Source: Podospora comata (Eukaryota; Ascomycota; Sordariomycetes; Sordariales; Podosporaceae). From it: 64,000 bases of DNA. The notes beneath the pieces were generated by a model. The model saw only the letters and a list, made by a program, of their open reading frames with translations. It did no database searches and had not been told where the DNA came from. Where the stretch lies: NCBI GenBank assembly GCA_017354895.1, contig CP071497.1, positions 3,162,001-3,226,000 of the forward strand, given 5' to 3'. Position 1 is the first letter of the stretch, and the number at the start of each line of letters is the position of its first letter. Shown one piece after another: positions 47,290 to 58,446 of the stretch. Both the position numbers and the translations under genes were made by a program.

Positions 47290-50200
47290 GATGTAGTGGC
47301 CATCTGAGTTTATGTGACCGGGGAGAAGAAAGCTCATCCATAGTTTCAAGACTTTGCATCACCCATTGGTGGCTGGATTGCGTGGATGTGAAGATGTGTG
47401 AATGACTGGAGCAATGCTCCCCAGTCCCAATCTTCCTCGGCCAGAGGAGGTACCTATGGAGCGGTCCCTTCCGCACATGCCTGGACCGAGCGCTATCTCG
47501 ATTGCAACCACCCCCCACACACTAACATATAGACGACCATTCTACCTCCGGACGCCCACAGCTCAAGGTTACATGCCAGGATTCAACCCGCATCCGATAG
47601 CTATGCCAGGCCAGGGCTCCAAGAGCCGAACACTCAGCTGAGGAACATTCGGGTGAGTTAAAGCCCATCACTTCCCAACTCGAGGAACCTCCTTCGCTAC
47701 ACACACCCATTCCAAAGCCACCACGTGCATTTGCCGTGCCCTTACTCCAGACCAACCGGACTCTGCCAGGCTCGTTCTCAAGAAACTCACAGATGCAGGG
47801 CCAAGATGGATTGTGAAAGGCCAGAACGAATATCGGGGTTCACTTCGTAGCTATAAGCCAATTGTTACTTGTCTGATGAGGGGGCACGTAGACATATATA
47901 ACTCGCCCCCGTCTTGGCACTATGAAGTCATCATGACACCCAGAATTTGATGCCTGGGCGATGGATAGGATCTCGGTTAAGATTTCCACTCGTTTTGAGA
48001 TGGCGGAATGGAAGGATCATTTCCTCCGGTGTCCGAAAGCACGCGGGGGAATCATCGTCCCATGTGGTTCCTGGATTTGATCAGTGTTTCACTTCATCGA
48101 TGTTTCCACTTTTCTTGCTTTGCCCTTGAACCCTGAAGTGCGCTATCCGAATCGCTCATGTTGAACACCACGGGAAAGAAAGGATGGGAATTCATGGAAA
48201 GCTGGTTTGTTGCATCCATCCTCCTGACTTTTGATGAGGGGGGTGGTGGAGGGGGGGAAATACGACGGCGAGTCGGCAATTGGCTCTCCTCACCGCTTCC
48301 CTCTTTTTGGATATCTTCCTTCCCGTCAGGCCTCACCACTGCTACCCTGTGTGTGCGGATACGGTGTTGCGAGCGAGCGAGCAAAGAATCCCCCTCCCTC
48401 GGTGGACTACAAGGCACCTATCACGGATATCTTTATGGCAGCTGGAGGGGGTGTTTTGTCAGAGGCCAGCTGATGTGCTGCAAAGGAGGGTCTTGGGTGT
48501 CATTCTCGGCTGCGCGGCTGGTGCTGGGACCAGGCTTGCTGCCCTGGGCTGGCTGGCCACACACACAGCTTCCCGTCGTTGCATCACGCACGCCCTGCTT
48601 CCACCACTGCACTGCGAGGCCCCCCCCTCCGAGACGCAAGCAACACTTGCACTGCAGGGCGGGCATAGCCGCTCTCGTGTCGATGTATCTTTACATACTT
48701 CGTACGGAGTATGCACCGGTGTTTATCCGGCCGATCAACTGCCCTTCGTGTCCTTCGAGACCTATGCCCTGTTTTCGCTTCCGCGACTTTCTTCTTCTAT
48801 GTCAATTGCTCGTTGGTCGCGGCTGCTCAGGCCAACTACCCGATGGATGCAGTGTCATGCATTTATTACACTACACCGGTCAGCGATGATGGTGTGTGTG
48901 ATGAAAGCATCGGGTACAGTGTCGAGAGTGTTGAAAAGCGCAATGCGGGTGGAGGCAACCGAGATGTAACTAATAAACGGAGTGAGCCGACAATGACGAC
49001 GCCGCAGCTGCGGGCTCCGCACTGGCGTTTGGTGCGCGGCACCCACCCGGCCGCCCGGTTTTGGGGGGGAGAGGAAGGGGGACAGAAACTCCACCCAAAG
49101 CTTATTAACACCACTAAGTTAATTTGCTTGGGGCTAGCCAGGTACACTTACCTTAGTCAGGGGAAGGAAAGTGGAAGAACAAGTGCTTTTGTTTTGCGCG
49201 CAAAAAATAGAAAAAGTAACCACAAAAGTGAAAATATACACTCTACATACGTGGGGGTAGCGTCGTGGCCAAGAAGAAAACAACACAATGCGAAACAAAC
49301 ACAAACACCCCCCCAGGTGGTGCGCGCAACAATGCCCTGGGAGGGATTTGGGTGATTGAGTAATCCAAGCCTGTGTGTGATCTGCTAGTCGCCGCCGGCA
49401 GCCCACGCCGGGCCAATCCCCACTACTACCGGGTCGGGATTCTTCGAGCCCAGGGGGGGCGGGGGACTGGCCGCCGGGGACCCGGAACCTCTCTGGAGAG
49501 GTCACGGATCGCCCGGACCAGTGTATGCGCTGCGAATTACCCCGAAACACACATTTTCTTATTTTCCTCTCACTCACCCACTTGTCACCACCAGCCCTCC
49601 ATCCCTCCTCCCTCGCATACACTACCTACCACTACACCATTCAGACTATCCAACGGCAAACAGCCATCTTGGCCGATGCCCTGATTGATCAGGTACGCTA
49701 CCTCGGAACAGCCTAGTGTGCGAATCTAGCGCGCGTAATCGCGCGGAGCAACTGGGACCATTCTGGGCTGCAACAGAGCTCACCCGCCCCCCCTGAGGTG
49801 TGCTGCCCACTGCCGCTGTCGCTGCCTGTGTGTGCTGAGGGCACCACCCCAACGGCAACCGGGATGGCTCCGCGGTCCAATGGCGGAGGACGGGACCTGG
49901 AGGTGTCGGCTCGTTCGGTGAGGAGTCCGCCCTTTTTTCTTTTCTTCGATTCCCAACTCCCAGCTGTTGTCGGTGGAGGGGTGGCTTGGGGCCAGACCAG
50001 AACAAGGCACGAACCGACCACTGAGAACTGACAGTCACATCTCAGATTTCTTCCTCCAGAGGGGCAGCACCAACAGCGATGACCTGCACAGTCCCCACCG
50101 TTGGTTGGTTGTGTCAGCCAGCTGGGGTTCCACTCTGATGCCACTGTTCCTGGGACTCCCCCCGGCGTATGCAGGGCTACGAACATGGCGTGTGCACACG

Positions 50201-51482
50201 GGGAACTGGCCCAGGTCTCCCGGGGGCTTGGTCACACGACGGCCCGATGTCCTCTTTTGGTGGCCCTCTCACGTCTCTGCTGCCTCTGTCGCAACCCCCT
50301 GACAGACACTACAGCATACAGCACGGCACTAGACACCTCTTGGGCTCCATTTCCCGCTCGAGGTCCTTGCTTCTGTTCAGATTCGCTGATCCGATTTTCT
50401 CTCTTGTTCACGAGCACCGAGCACCAGGCGGCCCCTGCGTGTCATATTTAGGTAGGTGAATGGTTGATGGAGGGGGAGGGGTGTGCACAAGAACGAACCC
50501 ACTGCCCTGGCTCGCCCCCGCTGACGGATTGCTTGGGCTGAGCCGGGACAGGGGGTTGCAGAGAGGCGCAACGAGAAAATTGAACAAAATGGGCTCAGGG
50601 ACCCAGGTCATCAAATTCGCTGATCTGCTCTGCTTGCCGTCCGTCCCTCGCCCGGCAAGTCTTAAATACCACGGGGCGGAGCCAATTCCGTCATGAGTGT
50701 GTCTCTCGTCTGCTATCAAGAAGAACTCGCCAACTTTCATCCCGAGCCGTGCCGGTGCTGTCGTTGTTGCTGCTGTCGGCCATGGCGATGAACCACGACC
50801 ATGACCAGCATCGCATCAACCCTCCTCACCACCTGTGCTCCGAATCAACACGTCCCGGCCCCGTACCCGTCCAGCAACACATCCAACTCCTCCAGCACCA
50901 CCGCCACCACCACTGCAGCTGGAACCAACCCAACACGCACACGCTTCCATAAAAGACTTTAATCCGAGAAAAGCTGCCACACCACACCTGAGACAACCGA
51001 ATTGCTTTTTTCCCTCTCTGCTCCCACTCACTGGCTTTGGGGTGTCCGGGGAAGCCCTCCACGTCATCCGCCGGGCCGGCCCCCTTCCCCCCCTCCCTTG
51101 GGTTGCTCCTCGGGATCTGGATCAGGAACTTGAGACTCCTCGCATCTTCTTCATCGAAGTCGGTGAAAGAGCAATTGAAGCCGGCCACCTGGCAGTAATT
51201 ATCTGCCTAGATAGCATAGAGCCTCTTTGTCCACCGACTCCCGATACCGTCAGCCGGCCTCTGTGTCTGCAGTATCCCCGAGTATAAGATCCCGGCCACT
51301 TGGCACCTTTGCACACTCACCCCCTCCCGCAACAACAACCACCAGCCTACCATTTCATGATCCCCTACTCTGGTCATATCGAGGAAAAGACCTCGCTCCG
51401 TTGGCGACAACACTTTCGATACACCAGCAACCCTTACGCTGCTTCTCGGTCCGATATCTCACCCAACAACACCGACGCAGCC
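47290..51482. other. 4.2-kb stretch without a recognisable gene
   Basis: Many overlapping open frames of 60-240 codons exist on both strands, but none shows a domain, signal peptide or consistent codon bias. The frame upstream of the acetyltransferase start stays open to about 51300 and has one in-frame ATG at 51357. CACACAC and TGTGTG patches and GGTACCTA at 47449-47456 are present. Long leaders or noncoding transcripts are possible. Confidence 0.4.
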
Positions 51483-52984
51483 ATGAGTGACCAACCCTTC
51501 CCGACTGCCGCCTTCAAGCAGCAGTCCCACGGCATCGAGGTCTCCTTCCCTGCAGGACAAGGCGACTTCCGCAGCGTGCGCAACTCATGTGCAGCAGCAT
51601 GCCGTGCATTCAACAGCACACCAGAGGATGCCGACGTGAAAGTCCGCGGCGAGAAGTGGCTCGAGTACGTTTTATGTTTCTTGTTCTCCGATCGGTCCCG
51701 GCCGAGTACCTCGGAGTTTGTCTTATGTGCCCTGTGTTTCGACGGCTAACAAACGTTTTTTTTTTGTTTTGTTTCTTGTAGCATTGTCAAGCCCAACCGT
51801 CCTAAGAAGGCGGATGGTACTTCGGCAGAGGAGGGCACCATGGTCACCCACGACCAGGCCATCACCAACCCCACCCTCAAGGCCACCATCCCGTTTGTCA
51901 AGCCTCCTCTCTGGGTTGACTACGGTACTCGTCTCAAGGTGGCGAGCACCACCTTCATCAACCGCAACTGCGTGATCCTCGACACGCCCGTGGCTGACTT
52001 GATCATTGGGGAACGCTGCAACATTGGCACCAATTGCACCATTGTCTGCGTTGGTCGTAAGTTTTCTCTCTCCCCCCCTCTCTCCCCCTCTCTCTCCCCC
52101 CTTCTCTCTCCCTCCCCGGTCTCGTTTCTTTTCTTTCTCTCTGTGTGGTGTGTTCAGCTCAGCCTGCTTTCTCATGTCTCGGAATCATCCGGTCCGGGCA
52201 AACGGGAGCTGTTCCCGAGGATCAAGGTTGCGGGACCTTTTGTCTCGCACTGCTGCAGATGCATCCCAATGGGGAAGTCGATGACCAACAAGACATGACA
52301 CTAACACACAACAACAGACCCAGTCAGCCTGGAAGGGCGAAGGACGACCAAGCTGAGCACCGGTGCTCCTGTCACGATTGGCAACGATGTTTGGATCGGC
52401 GCCAACGTCACCATCCTGTGAGTTCTTTTTTTTTCTTTTTTTTTGGGGGGGGTTCTTTTCATGATACACCTCTCAGATATGATTGGTCAGATAAATCCCC
52501 CCGGTTACCTGATGCATTTTGCTGACCATGCAGACCGGGTGTCTCGATTGGAAACGGCGCAGTCATTGGCGCCGGCACGGTAGTAAACTGCAACATCCCA
52601 CCCATGACCCTCGCCGTCGGGTCACCTGTCCGGCTGGTCAAGGCGCTGGCCCTCAACGAGGACAAGCCAGCCGTTTTGATCAAGACACTCGACGAGTCAA
52701 AGGAGCTGACCAACTCGTTACCCATGGAGCACTGGGACGGGACCGACGCTGCCTTTCGCGCCGCCCAGGCCGCGCAGCTCGCGCAAAAGAGCAACCGGCG
52801 GGGGGGCAGCGAGCACCAGCGCGTGGAGGAGCAGCAGCGGGAGCGGCTCAGAAAGTCGGAGATTGTCGTCATTACGGCTGTCACGACGGTGGTGCTCGCG
52901 CTGCTGATGTTGTTTAGCTTGTTCTTCTTTGCGGGGCTGTATCTGGGGGAGAGCAGGGGCTGTTTGAGGAGCTCCGATCTTTGA
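51483..52984 (+). CDS. hexapeptide-repeat O-acetyltransferase (maltose/NodL-like) with C-terminal membrane anchor, 335 aa
   Basis: Exons 51483-51664, 51782-52056, 52318-52417 and 52534-52984. An N-terminal maltose-acetyltransferase-type helix region is followed by a left-handed beta-helix with hexapeptide motifs: CVILDTPVADLIIGERCNIGTNCTIVCVG, GAPVTIGNDVWIGANVTIL and PGVSIGNGAVIGAGTVV. The GNDVWIGANV block is the family signature. After a charged Gln/Glu/Arg-rich linker the C-terminus has a long hydrophobic helix (about residues 293-320), which would anchor the enzyme in a membrane. That is unusual for this mostly soluble family. The usual acetyl acceptors are sugars; the substrate is unknown. 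MSDQP was taken as start for its context; an in-frame ATG at 51357 would add 42 residues. Confidence 0.85.
52065..52118. repeat. CT-rich low-complexity tract in an intron
   Basis: Alternating CTCT and CCCCC runs in intron 2 of the acetyltransferase gene, directly after the donor. Confidence 0.75.
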
Positions 52985-53072
52985 TGACACACCTCACCTA
53001 ACCCAGCAAACAGACCTTGCACGCTACACCAAACAACAACCCACCACACGGCCGGCTCTTGTCGTGGGCAAC

Positions 53073-53121
53073 AACGACAACAACAACAACAATTACAACA
53101 ACTACAACAACAACAGCAACA
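53073..53121. repeat. imperfect (AAC)n tract
   Basis: CAACAA units interrupted by single changes, in the presumed 3' UTR of the acetyltransferase gene. Confidence 0.8.
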
Positions 53122-53240
53122 GAAATTATACACATCGGAAGGGAATAAAGCCGATACTTAATAGAGGAGGATTCACACCAACAACGCCGACTCGACAAAA
53201 GGGACCCACAGAACAAACGAGCGAACCAAACACGCATTGT

Positions 53241-53274
<34 letters not shown>
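53241..53274. repeat. pure (AAC)n microsatellite
   Basis: Eleven uninterrupted AAC units. Confidence 0.92.
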
Positions 53275-53532
53275 GGAAACAAGCAACAACCATATTTCTT
53301 TCTTTTCCTTTTCTTTTCACGGGATACCCTCACTTATTTTTCAGGGCAAAGGGTAGCGGGAGGGGGCAAATCAACAGAGGTTTTTTTCCAGGACTCGGTT
53401 GGGAAACGGGGGGTTGGGGGAGGGGCGAATGGAAACGGGCAAACAAACATGGGTCGAAAAACAAACAGGGGATTTTATTTCTGGTCGGGGGGTGGGGGAA
53501 AGGGAAAGGGGACGGGGAAGGGGATTAAAAGG

Positions 53533-53552
53533 CGTGTGTGTGTGTGTGTGTG
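53533..53552. repeat. (GT)n microsatellite
   Basis: Ten uninterrupted GT units. Confidence 0.9.
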
Positions 53553-53897
53553 TTGTGTCGTGGCCTTTTCACAAAACCCCCCAACTTTTGCTTTTTATAG
53601 TAGGTACCTGGTACGGGCATGACACAAGATCTTTAAGGTAGCGTTGATATTTTTTCTTCGGTCTCTGATTTGGCCGCGTTTTAGCGTTTCGGTTTTTGCT
53701 GAATATATATACCCCCGGCTTTTTCTGAGCAACACTGTCTACACCACACACATGGCACCATGCAATATGTGAATCACAATTCAGCTCGTTGGGGGATGGA
53801 TGTACAAAAACTTCCAGGTTGGCGGCAAGCCACAACCTCTACTCTATTCATCAAACAACAAAACACCAACATAACTTTATCCACCAAGGAAGCCCTC

Positions 53898-56318
53898 CTA
53901 CTCAAACTTGGCAACCTCATACATATCATCCGGATCCTTCCCCTCCCCCTTAACAAACCCCCTCACCTCCCCAACCCTCTTCTCAATCTCCCCCAACACC
54001 TCCTCCCTGTTATCCCCCTCCCTCACCCCCTCCACCACCGCCCACCTAGCAACATCAAACCTACTGACCCCATTCAACAACATCATATCAAACGGCGTCG
54101 TCGTCGTCCCCTCCTCCCTATACCCCTCAACCCTCATCCTCCCCACCCCCTCTCGTCCAAACAACAACCCCTGCAGCTCAGTCGGATACCCATGATAATT
54201 AAACAACACCGGCCTCTCCCGCGTAAACAACTCCAAAAACCTCTCCTTGCTCAACGCATGAGGGTGCCTGCTCACGGGAGCAAGAATCATAAGGTCAGTA
54301 ACATTCACCACTCTGACCTTCAACGCCGGACAAATCTCCCGGAGCAGTTCCGCCGCCTTGACAACCTCAAACGTGACCTCCACCCCGATGCCCACCAAGA
54401 CAACATCCGGCTCCTCGTTCGGCCCGAGAGGGGTCGAGGCAAACTGCCAGATGCTCGCGCCTTGCCTGCAGTGTTCGGCTGCTTCTTCTGCAGAGAGGTA
54501 CACAGCAGTAGGCTGCTTGGACCCGATGATGAGATTCGTATAATTCCTTGACCCGAGGCAGTGGTGAACAGTCGACAAAAAACAATTGGCGTCGGGAGGA
54601 AGATAAACCCTCGCAGCCTCAGCCTTGAGGTTAAGAACCGCACCAATGAAGCTAGGGTTCTGATGAGAAAACCCATTGTGCTCCTGCCGAGCCCAAGTGC
54701 TGGTTTCAATGTAGTTGATCGACGCCAAATCCCCCCTCCAGGGAACTTCCCGGGCGATCTTGACAAACTTGGAGTACTGCACCATCATGGTGTGGACAAT
54801 ACCCAAAAAAGACTCATAACTAGGAAAGATGGCAGTCCTCCCAGTCAGAGTATACCCCTGCATGAAAGCCTGGCAGTTATGCTCCGACAGCACCTCGATC
54901 ACCCTCCCCCCGTTCCCCCTCGAATACTCATCCCACTGAAAGTTCCTCTGCGTGTGATCCAGTATCGCATCCAGCTTGTTGCTCTCCAGCTCATCCGGCG
55001 AAAACAACCTTATGCTCTTCGGATTCTCCCGAAACACCCTGTCCAAAAACTTGCCCGTAACCTTCATGCAGCTCTGATCAGTCCCCTTCTCCACCGTAAA
55101 CTCCCTCCAATCAACCCTCTTCAACCCCTCATAGGCATCATACGTCAGCCTATTCTGCCCCAACCTCCTCTCCCTCTCCCGCGGTAAAATCCTCGTCACC
55201 TCCTCCGTCGGCCTTCCGTCCTTAACCAGCTCCCCAATCCGATAACTCTCAAGCCACTTCCCCAACTCCACCAGCTGTCCATCCTCCTCCCCCGCCTTGG
55301 GAAGCGGCACCTGATGCGAGTGAAAACTCCCCTCAATAATCTTCCCATCCACCTCCTTCGGCCCCGTCCACCCCTTCGGCGTCCTCAGCACAATCATCGG
55401 CCACCTCGGCTTAACCACTGCCCTCCCCTCCCTCGCCGCCTTCTGTATCTTCCTGATCTCCCCCAAAGCCCAGTCCAACCCCCCCTGCAACTCCTCATCC
55501 ACCCGTTCCAAATCCTCCACCACCAAAACCTGATACCCATACCCACTAAACAAAGCCACAATCTCCTTGTCATCCATACACCCAAAAATAGTCCTCTCGC
55601 TAATCTTGAACCCGTTGACATGCAGTATCGGGATCACCGCCCCCGACTCCTTCGGGTCCAAGAATTTGATCGCATGCCACGCCGTAGCCGTCGGTCCCGT
55701 CTCCGCTTCTCCATCACCAACCACTACCGTGACGACCAAATCAGGCTTGTCCATGACAGCACCAAACGCCGCCCCCAGCGCATACCCCAACTCCCCCCCC
55801 TCATGAATAGCACCCGGAGTCTCGGCATTGATATGACTCGGAAACCCCCCCGGCACAGAAAATCTCGTCACCAGGTTATGAAACCCGCTTTCCGTGAGAT
55901 CATACTCCCCGGGGTAAAACCTCTCCAGTGACCCCTCAAGCCATAAAGCAGCCAGCGCAGCGGGAGCGCCGTGACCGGGACCGATGACGAAAATCATTTC
56001 TAGGTCGGGGTTGTTTCGCAAAAGAAGGTTGAGGTGGGAATACACAAGGACGAGGCCAGGGCAGGTGCCCCAGTGCCCGAGGAGACGGGGCTTGATGTCG
56101 TTGTGGGAGAGGGGGTTTTGCAGCAGAGTGTTGGAGCGGAGGAAGATCATGGATGCGGCGAGGTAGTTTGCTGCTCGCTGGAAGGCTTTGAGGGAGGCGA
56201 GGTCGGTGGGGGGGAGGGGTTTGGGAGGGAGGGTGACAGATAGGTCGTGGAGGATGCTGTCTGGGAGGGAGGAGGGGAGGGCGGGGGGGTTGGGGATGGG
56301 GATTTCGGATGGGGGCAT
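53898..56318 (-). CDS. phosphoketolase (xylulose-5-P/fructose-6-P), 806 aa
   Basis: Single exon. Thiamine-diphosphate enzyme that splits xylulose 5-phosphate (and often fructose 6-phosphate) with phosphate to give acetyl phosphate and a shorter sugar phosphate. Motifs: RLLGHWGTCPGLVLVYSH, FVIGPGHGAPAALA, SHINAETPGAIHEGGELGYALG, the cofactor-binding GDGEAETGPTATAWH, and HNGFSHQNPSFIGAV. Length is right for the family (about 800). It would supply acetyl units via acetate kinase in the cytosol. Coding wobble is C-rich in the first 100 codons and then G-rich to the end. The upstream neighbour on the same strand is a Zn2Cys6 regulator. Confidence 0.96.
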   Translation of the reverse strand: MPPSEIPIPNPPALPSSLPDSILHDLSVTLPPKPLPPTDLASLKAFQRAANYLAASMIFLRSNTLLQNPLSHNDIKPRLLGHWGTCPGLVLVYSHLNLLLRNNPDLEMIFVIGPGHGAPAALAALWLEGSLERFYPGEYDLTESGFHNLVTRFSVPGGFPSHINAETPGAIHEGGELGYALGAAFGAVMDKPDLVVTVVVGDGEAETGPTATAWHAIKFLDPKESGAVIPILHVNGFKISERTIFGCMDDKEIVALFSGYGYQVLVVEDLERVDEELQGGLDWALGEIRKIQKAAREGRAVVKPRWPMIVLRTPKGWTGPKEVDGKIIEGSFHSHQVPLPKAGEEDGQLVELGKWLESYRIGELVKDGRPTEEVTRILPRERERRLGQNRLTYDAYEGLKRVDWREFTVEKGTDQSCMKVTGKFLDRVFRENPKSIRLFSPDELESNKLDAILDHTQRNFQWDEYSRGNGGRVIEVLSEHNCQAFMQGYTLTGRTAIFPSYESFLGIVHTMMVQYSKFVKIAREVPWRGDLASINYIETSTWARQEHNGFSHQNPSFIGAVLNLKAEAARVYLPPDANCFLSTVHHCLGSRNYTNLIIGSKQPTAVYLSAEEAAEHCRQGASIWQFASTPLGPNEEPDVVLVGIGVEVTFEVVKAAELLREICPALKVRVVNVTDLMILAPVSRHPHALSKERFLELFTRERPVLFNYHGYPTELQGLLFGREGVGRMRVEGYREEGTTTTPFDMMLLNGVSRFDVARWAVVEGVREGDNREEVLGEIEKRVGEVRGFVKGEGKDPDDMYEVAKFE

Positions 56319-56809
56319 TTTGGTGGTGTTTTTTTCGGGTTGTCGTGATGTTTGGTGAAGGTTGTGTTTGCTGATACCTGGTGAGACCGTTCCGTAGTCG
56401 TGGTCGTGTGAGTGCTAGTTCAACGGTAGGGCGGTGTCAAAGTGTCGCGGGCCGCGCCGTTAAACTCAATTGTATAGCGAACGGTCGTTGTCTGTGCGAG
56501 ATGCATGCAATGGTTTGAGGGAGCGTTCGTTCATCGCAGCTTTTTGCAGTTGCAGCTTCGGATGGCAGGTTGATAACCCGCAGGAGCTCTGTCGTATCGA
56601 TGACGTAGGGCAGTCCCACCAATCAACCCCCCTCCTGCACAACAACCAAGCTGTCGGATCGGCCCACTTTTCCCATTGGCTGTCATGACCCAGGAATGCC
56701 CTCACACAACGGCAGTCACGGAATCAAAAAAAACGCTCATAGTGGCATCATATCCAAATCTATTACTCTCATGTATCCATAGGTTCTTGTAGTGTGAGGT
56801 AAGTAAAAC
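56319..56809. other. spacer between regulator 3' end and phosphoketolase start
   Basis: Promoter of the phosphoketolase. No open frame of interest and no repeat. Confidence 0.5.
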
Positions 56810-58446
56810 CTACCGCCCCAAACCAAGCCCAACAACCCTCATAGGCCACTCGATCCACTCCCTGTGCTCCTCATCCAAGATCTCATGCGCCCTCTCCACC
56901 AAGTGGTCTCCCCATCCCTGAAGCCACCACGTCCTCTCATGATGTTTCCATAGTATACAAAAATGCGCAAAGATGGCCACCGCTTCCGGTGTGGGTATCT
57001 TGAGCAGCGGCACAAGCGAGTCTGACACCTCCCACAACCACAGCATAGCATCCAACACATCCTTTTCCTCCTCCGCCCCTTCTCCATTCTGTTCTCGCGT
57101 TATGATCACCAACGATAACTCCAGCTCATCAAGAGCGTGGATATACGTAGCCAGCCGCTCTTGGGCACCCTCCTGGCCTTCTTGTTTCTGCATGCTACCC
57201 AGGATATTTTGTCTCAGAGCAGACAGCGGCCCCCACGCCTCTCCCATCTGGCTCTCTTGCATCTTTGCTCTGTGCGTTCTCCACCTGTGCCCTCCATACG
57301 CGAGAAACGGCGCTAGCATTGTCTCGTGGCCTCTCGGCCCGAGGACACTGCTCAGTGATTTGGCACCCGTAACAAGAAACGTCCACTCTGGAAAAGACGA
57401 TGTTTCGTTGATGAAAAAGGACCCTCCCTCTGAGTGAGGTCTCCTCGGACTTGCCAATGCTGTCGACCATGTCAGCACAAAGAGTCTTCCAACACTACCT
57501 GAACTGCAGGACCTACCAAAATATATCGTCAACATGCTAAACAAAAACAACCTCGCAGCCGCATCCTTATCCACCCGCAGCAGATGATGCTGCCCATCAT
57601 CATTCAAATACTTCATCGCCTCCCTGCTCGCCTTCTGATGCAGCACCATCCCCTGCGCGGTATAAAAATCCCTCGTCTCCGAGCTCTCCTGATGGTAAGC
57701 AAGATGCAACGAACTAATCGCCAGCACAGCCCTCATAATGAAATCACACTTTAGCGCCGCGTCCACCACATCCACCCGCCAAAACTCCCGCACGCCAGCG
57801 TCAGACGCCAGGGTGAGATATGTCCTTGAGGTAAAGTTGTGCAGCAGTTCCAGCTCCAACAGCGGCAAAACATCCGACTCGACCGACTGAGAGTGAGGAT
57901 ACGGACCCGAAGGCGACGACGGCGAGCGGGACGCTCTCGTGGCAGTTTTGGCAGCATGCCTCGCACCACTGGTTCTGTTGGGAATCCTAAGCGTGACTGG
58001 AGTGGCGGTCCCCGGCGGAGCGGTGAGAAAAGGGCACTCGACCCCGTGCGAGATGCAGTTGAGACATGACGGGTGGCGTTCGTCACACTGCGGGAACCCG
58101 ACAGTCTGGTTAGATCGGATCTATCTAGATTTTGAAACGATCGGAAGAGTAGGGGGAGGGCGCAGACCTTGATCTTACGTGCCTTGCAGATGGCACAACC
58201 GGTGCGGCTCTTTTTGTGCGTCCTTCGGCCCGTGTACGTCAGGCCCACCGGTGGCTGCTGCTGTCGATGGGTCACGATGGTGGGGACGGGAGCCGGTGGT
58301 TGTGGTGGCACGTTCTGGCCACCATGTGGTGTCGGAACGTTGGATCCGAAGGGTGTGGGGGTCCCGGCTGGGGAGGAGGGACTGGGTGTCAACAAGCTGC
58401 TGCTGCTGCTGCTGCTACTCGGGTTCGGGTTGGAGGAGTTGGACAT
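56810..58446 (-). CDS. Zn(II)2Cys6 transcription factor, three exons, 499 aa
   Basis: Exons (minus): 58446-58168, 58087-57517 and 57459-56810. The intron at 58167-58088 splits the zinc cluster, as in many members. The joined motif is C-x2-C-x6-C-x5-C-x2-C-x6-C (GCAICKARKIK then CDERHPSC...). A Ser-run and Pro-rich N-terminus precede it. The region after it (LLELELLHNFTSRTYLTL, SSLHLAYHQ) resembles the sterol-uptake-control (Upc2-like) group. The intron at 57516-57460 is 57 bases and has no stop in frame, so retention would give a 518-aa form. It is a nuclear DNA-binding regulator whose target is unknown; it might control the adjacent phosphoketolase. Confidence 0.87.
58396..58417. repeat. (GCT)n repeat encoding polyserine
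   Basis: Seven GCT units on the plus strand, read as AGC (Ser) in the N-terminus of the Zn2Cys6 gene. Confidence 0.85.

Larger units (their letters stand above)
52985..53897. other. spacer between convergent acetyltransferase and phosphoketolase genes, microsatellite-rich
   Basis: Shared 3' region of two convergent genes. It holds two AAC tracts and a GT tract plus G-rich runs. No gene recognised. TAGGTACCTGGTAC lies at 53601-53614. Confidence 0.6.

Noticed and set aside
48158-49355. Overlapping plus-strand open frames of 214-243 codons
   Set aside because: Two or three frames are open over the same bases and none shows coding bias; typical of GC-rich noncoding DNA.
54561-55931. Long plus-strand open frames opposite the phosphoketolase
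   Set aside because: They are shadows of the minus-strand gene, produced by its G-rich wobble, and consist mainly of Pro/Leu/His/Arg.
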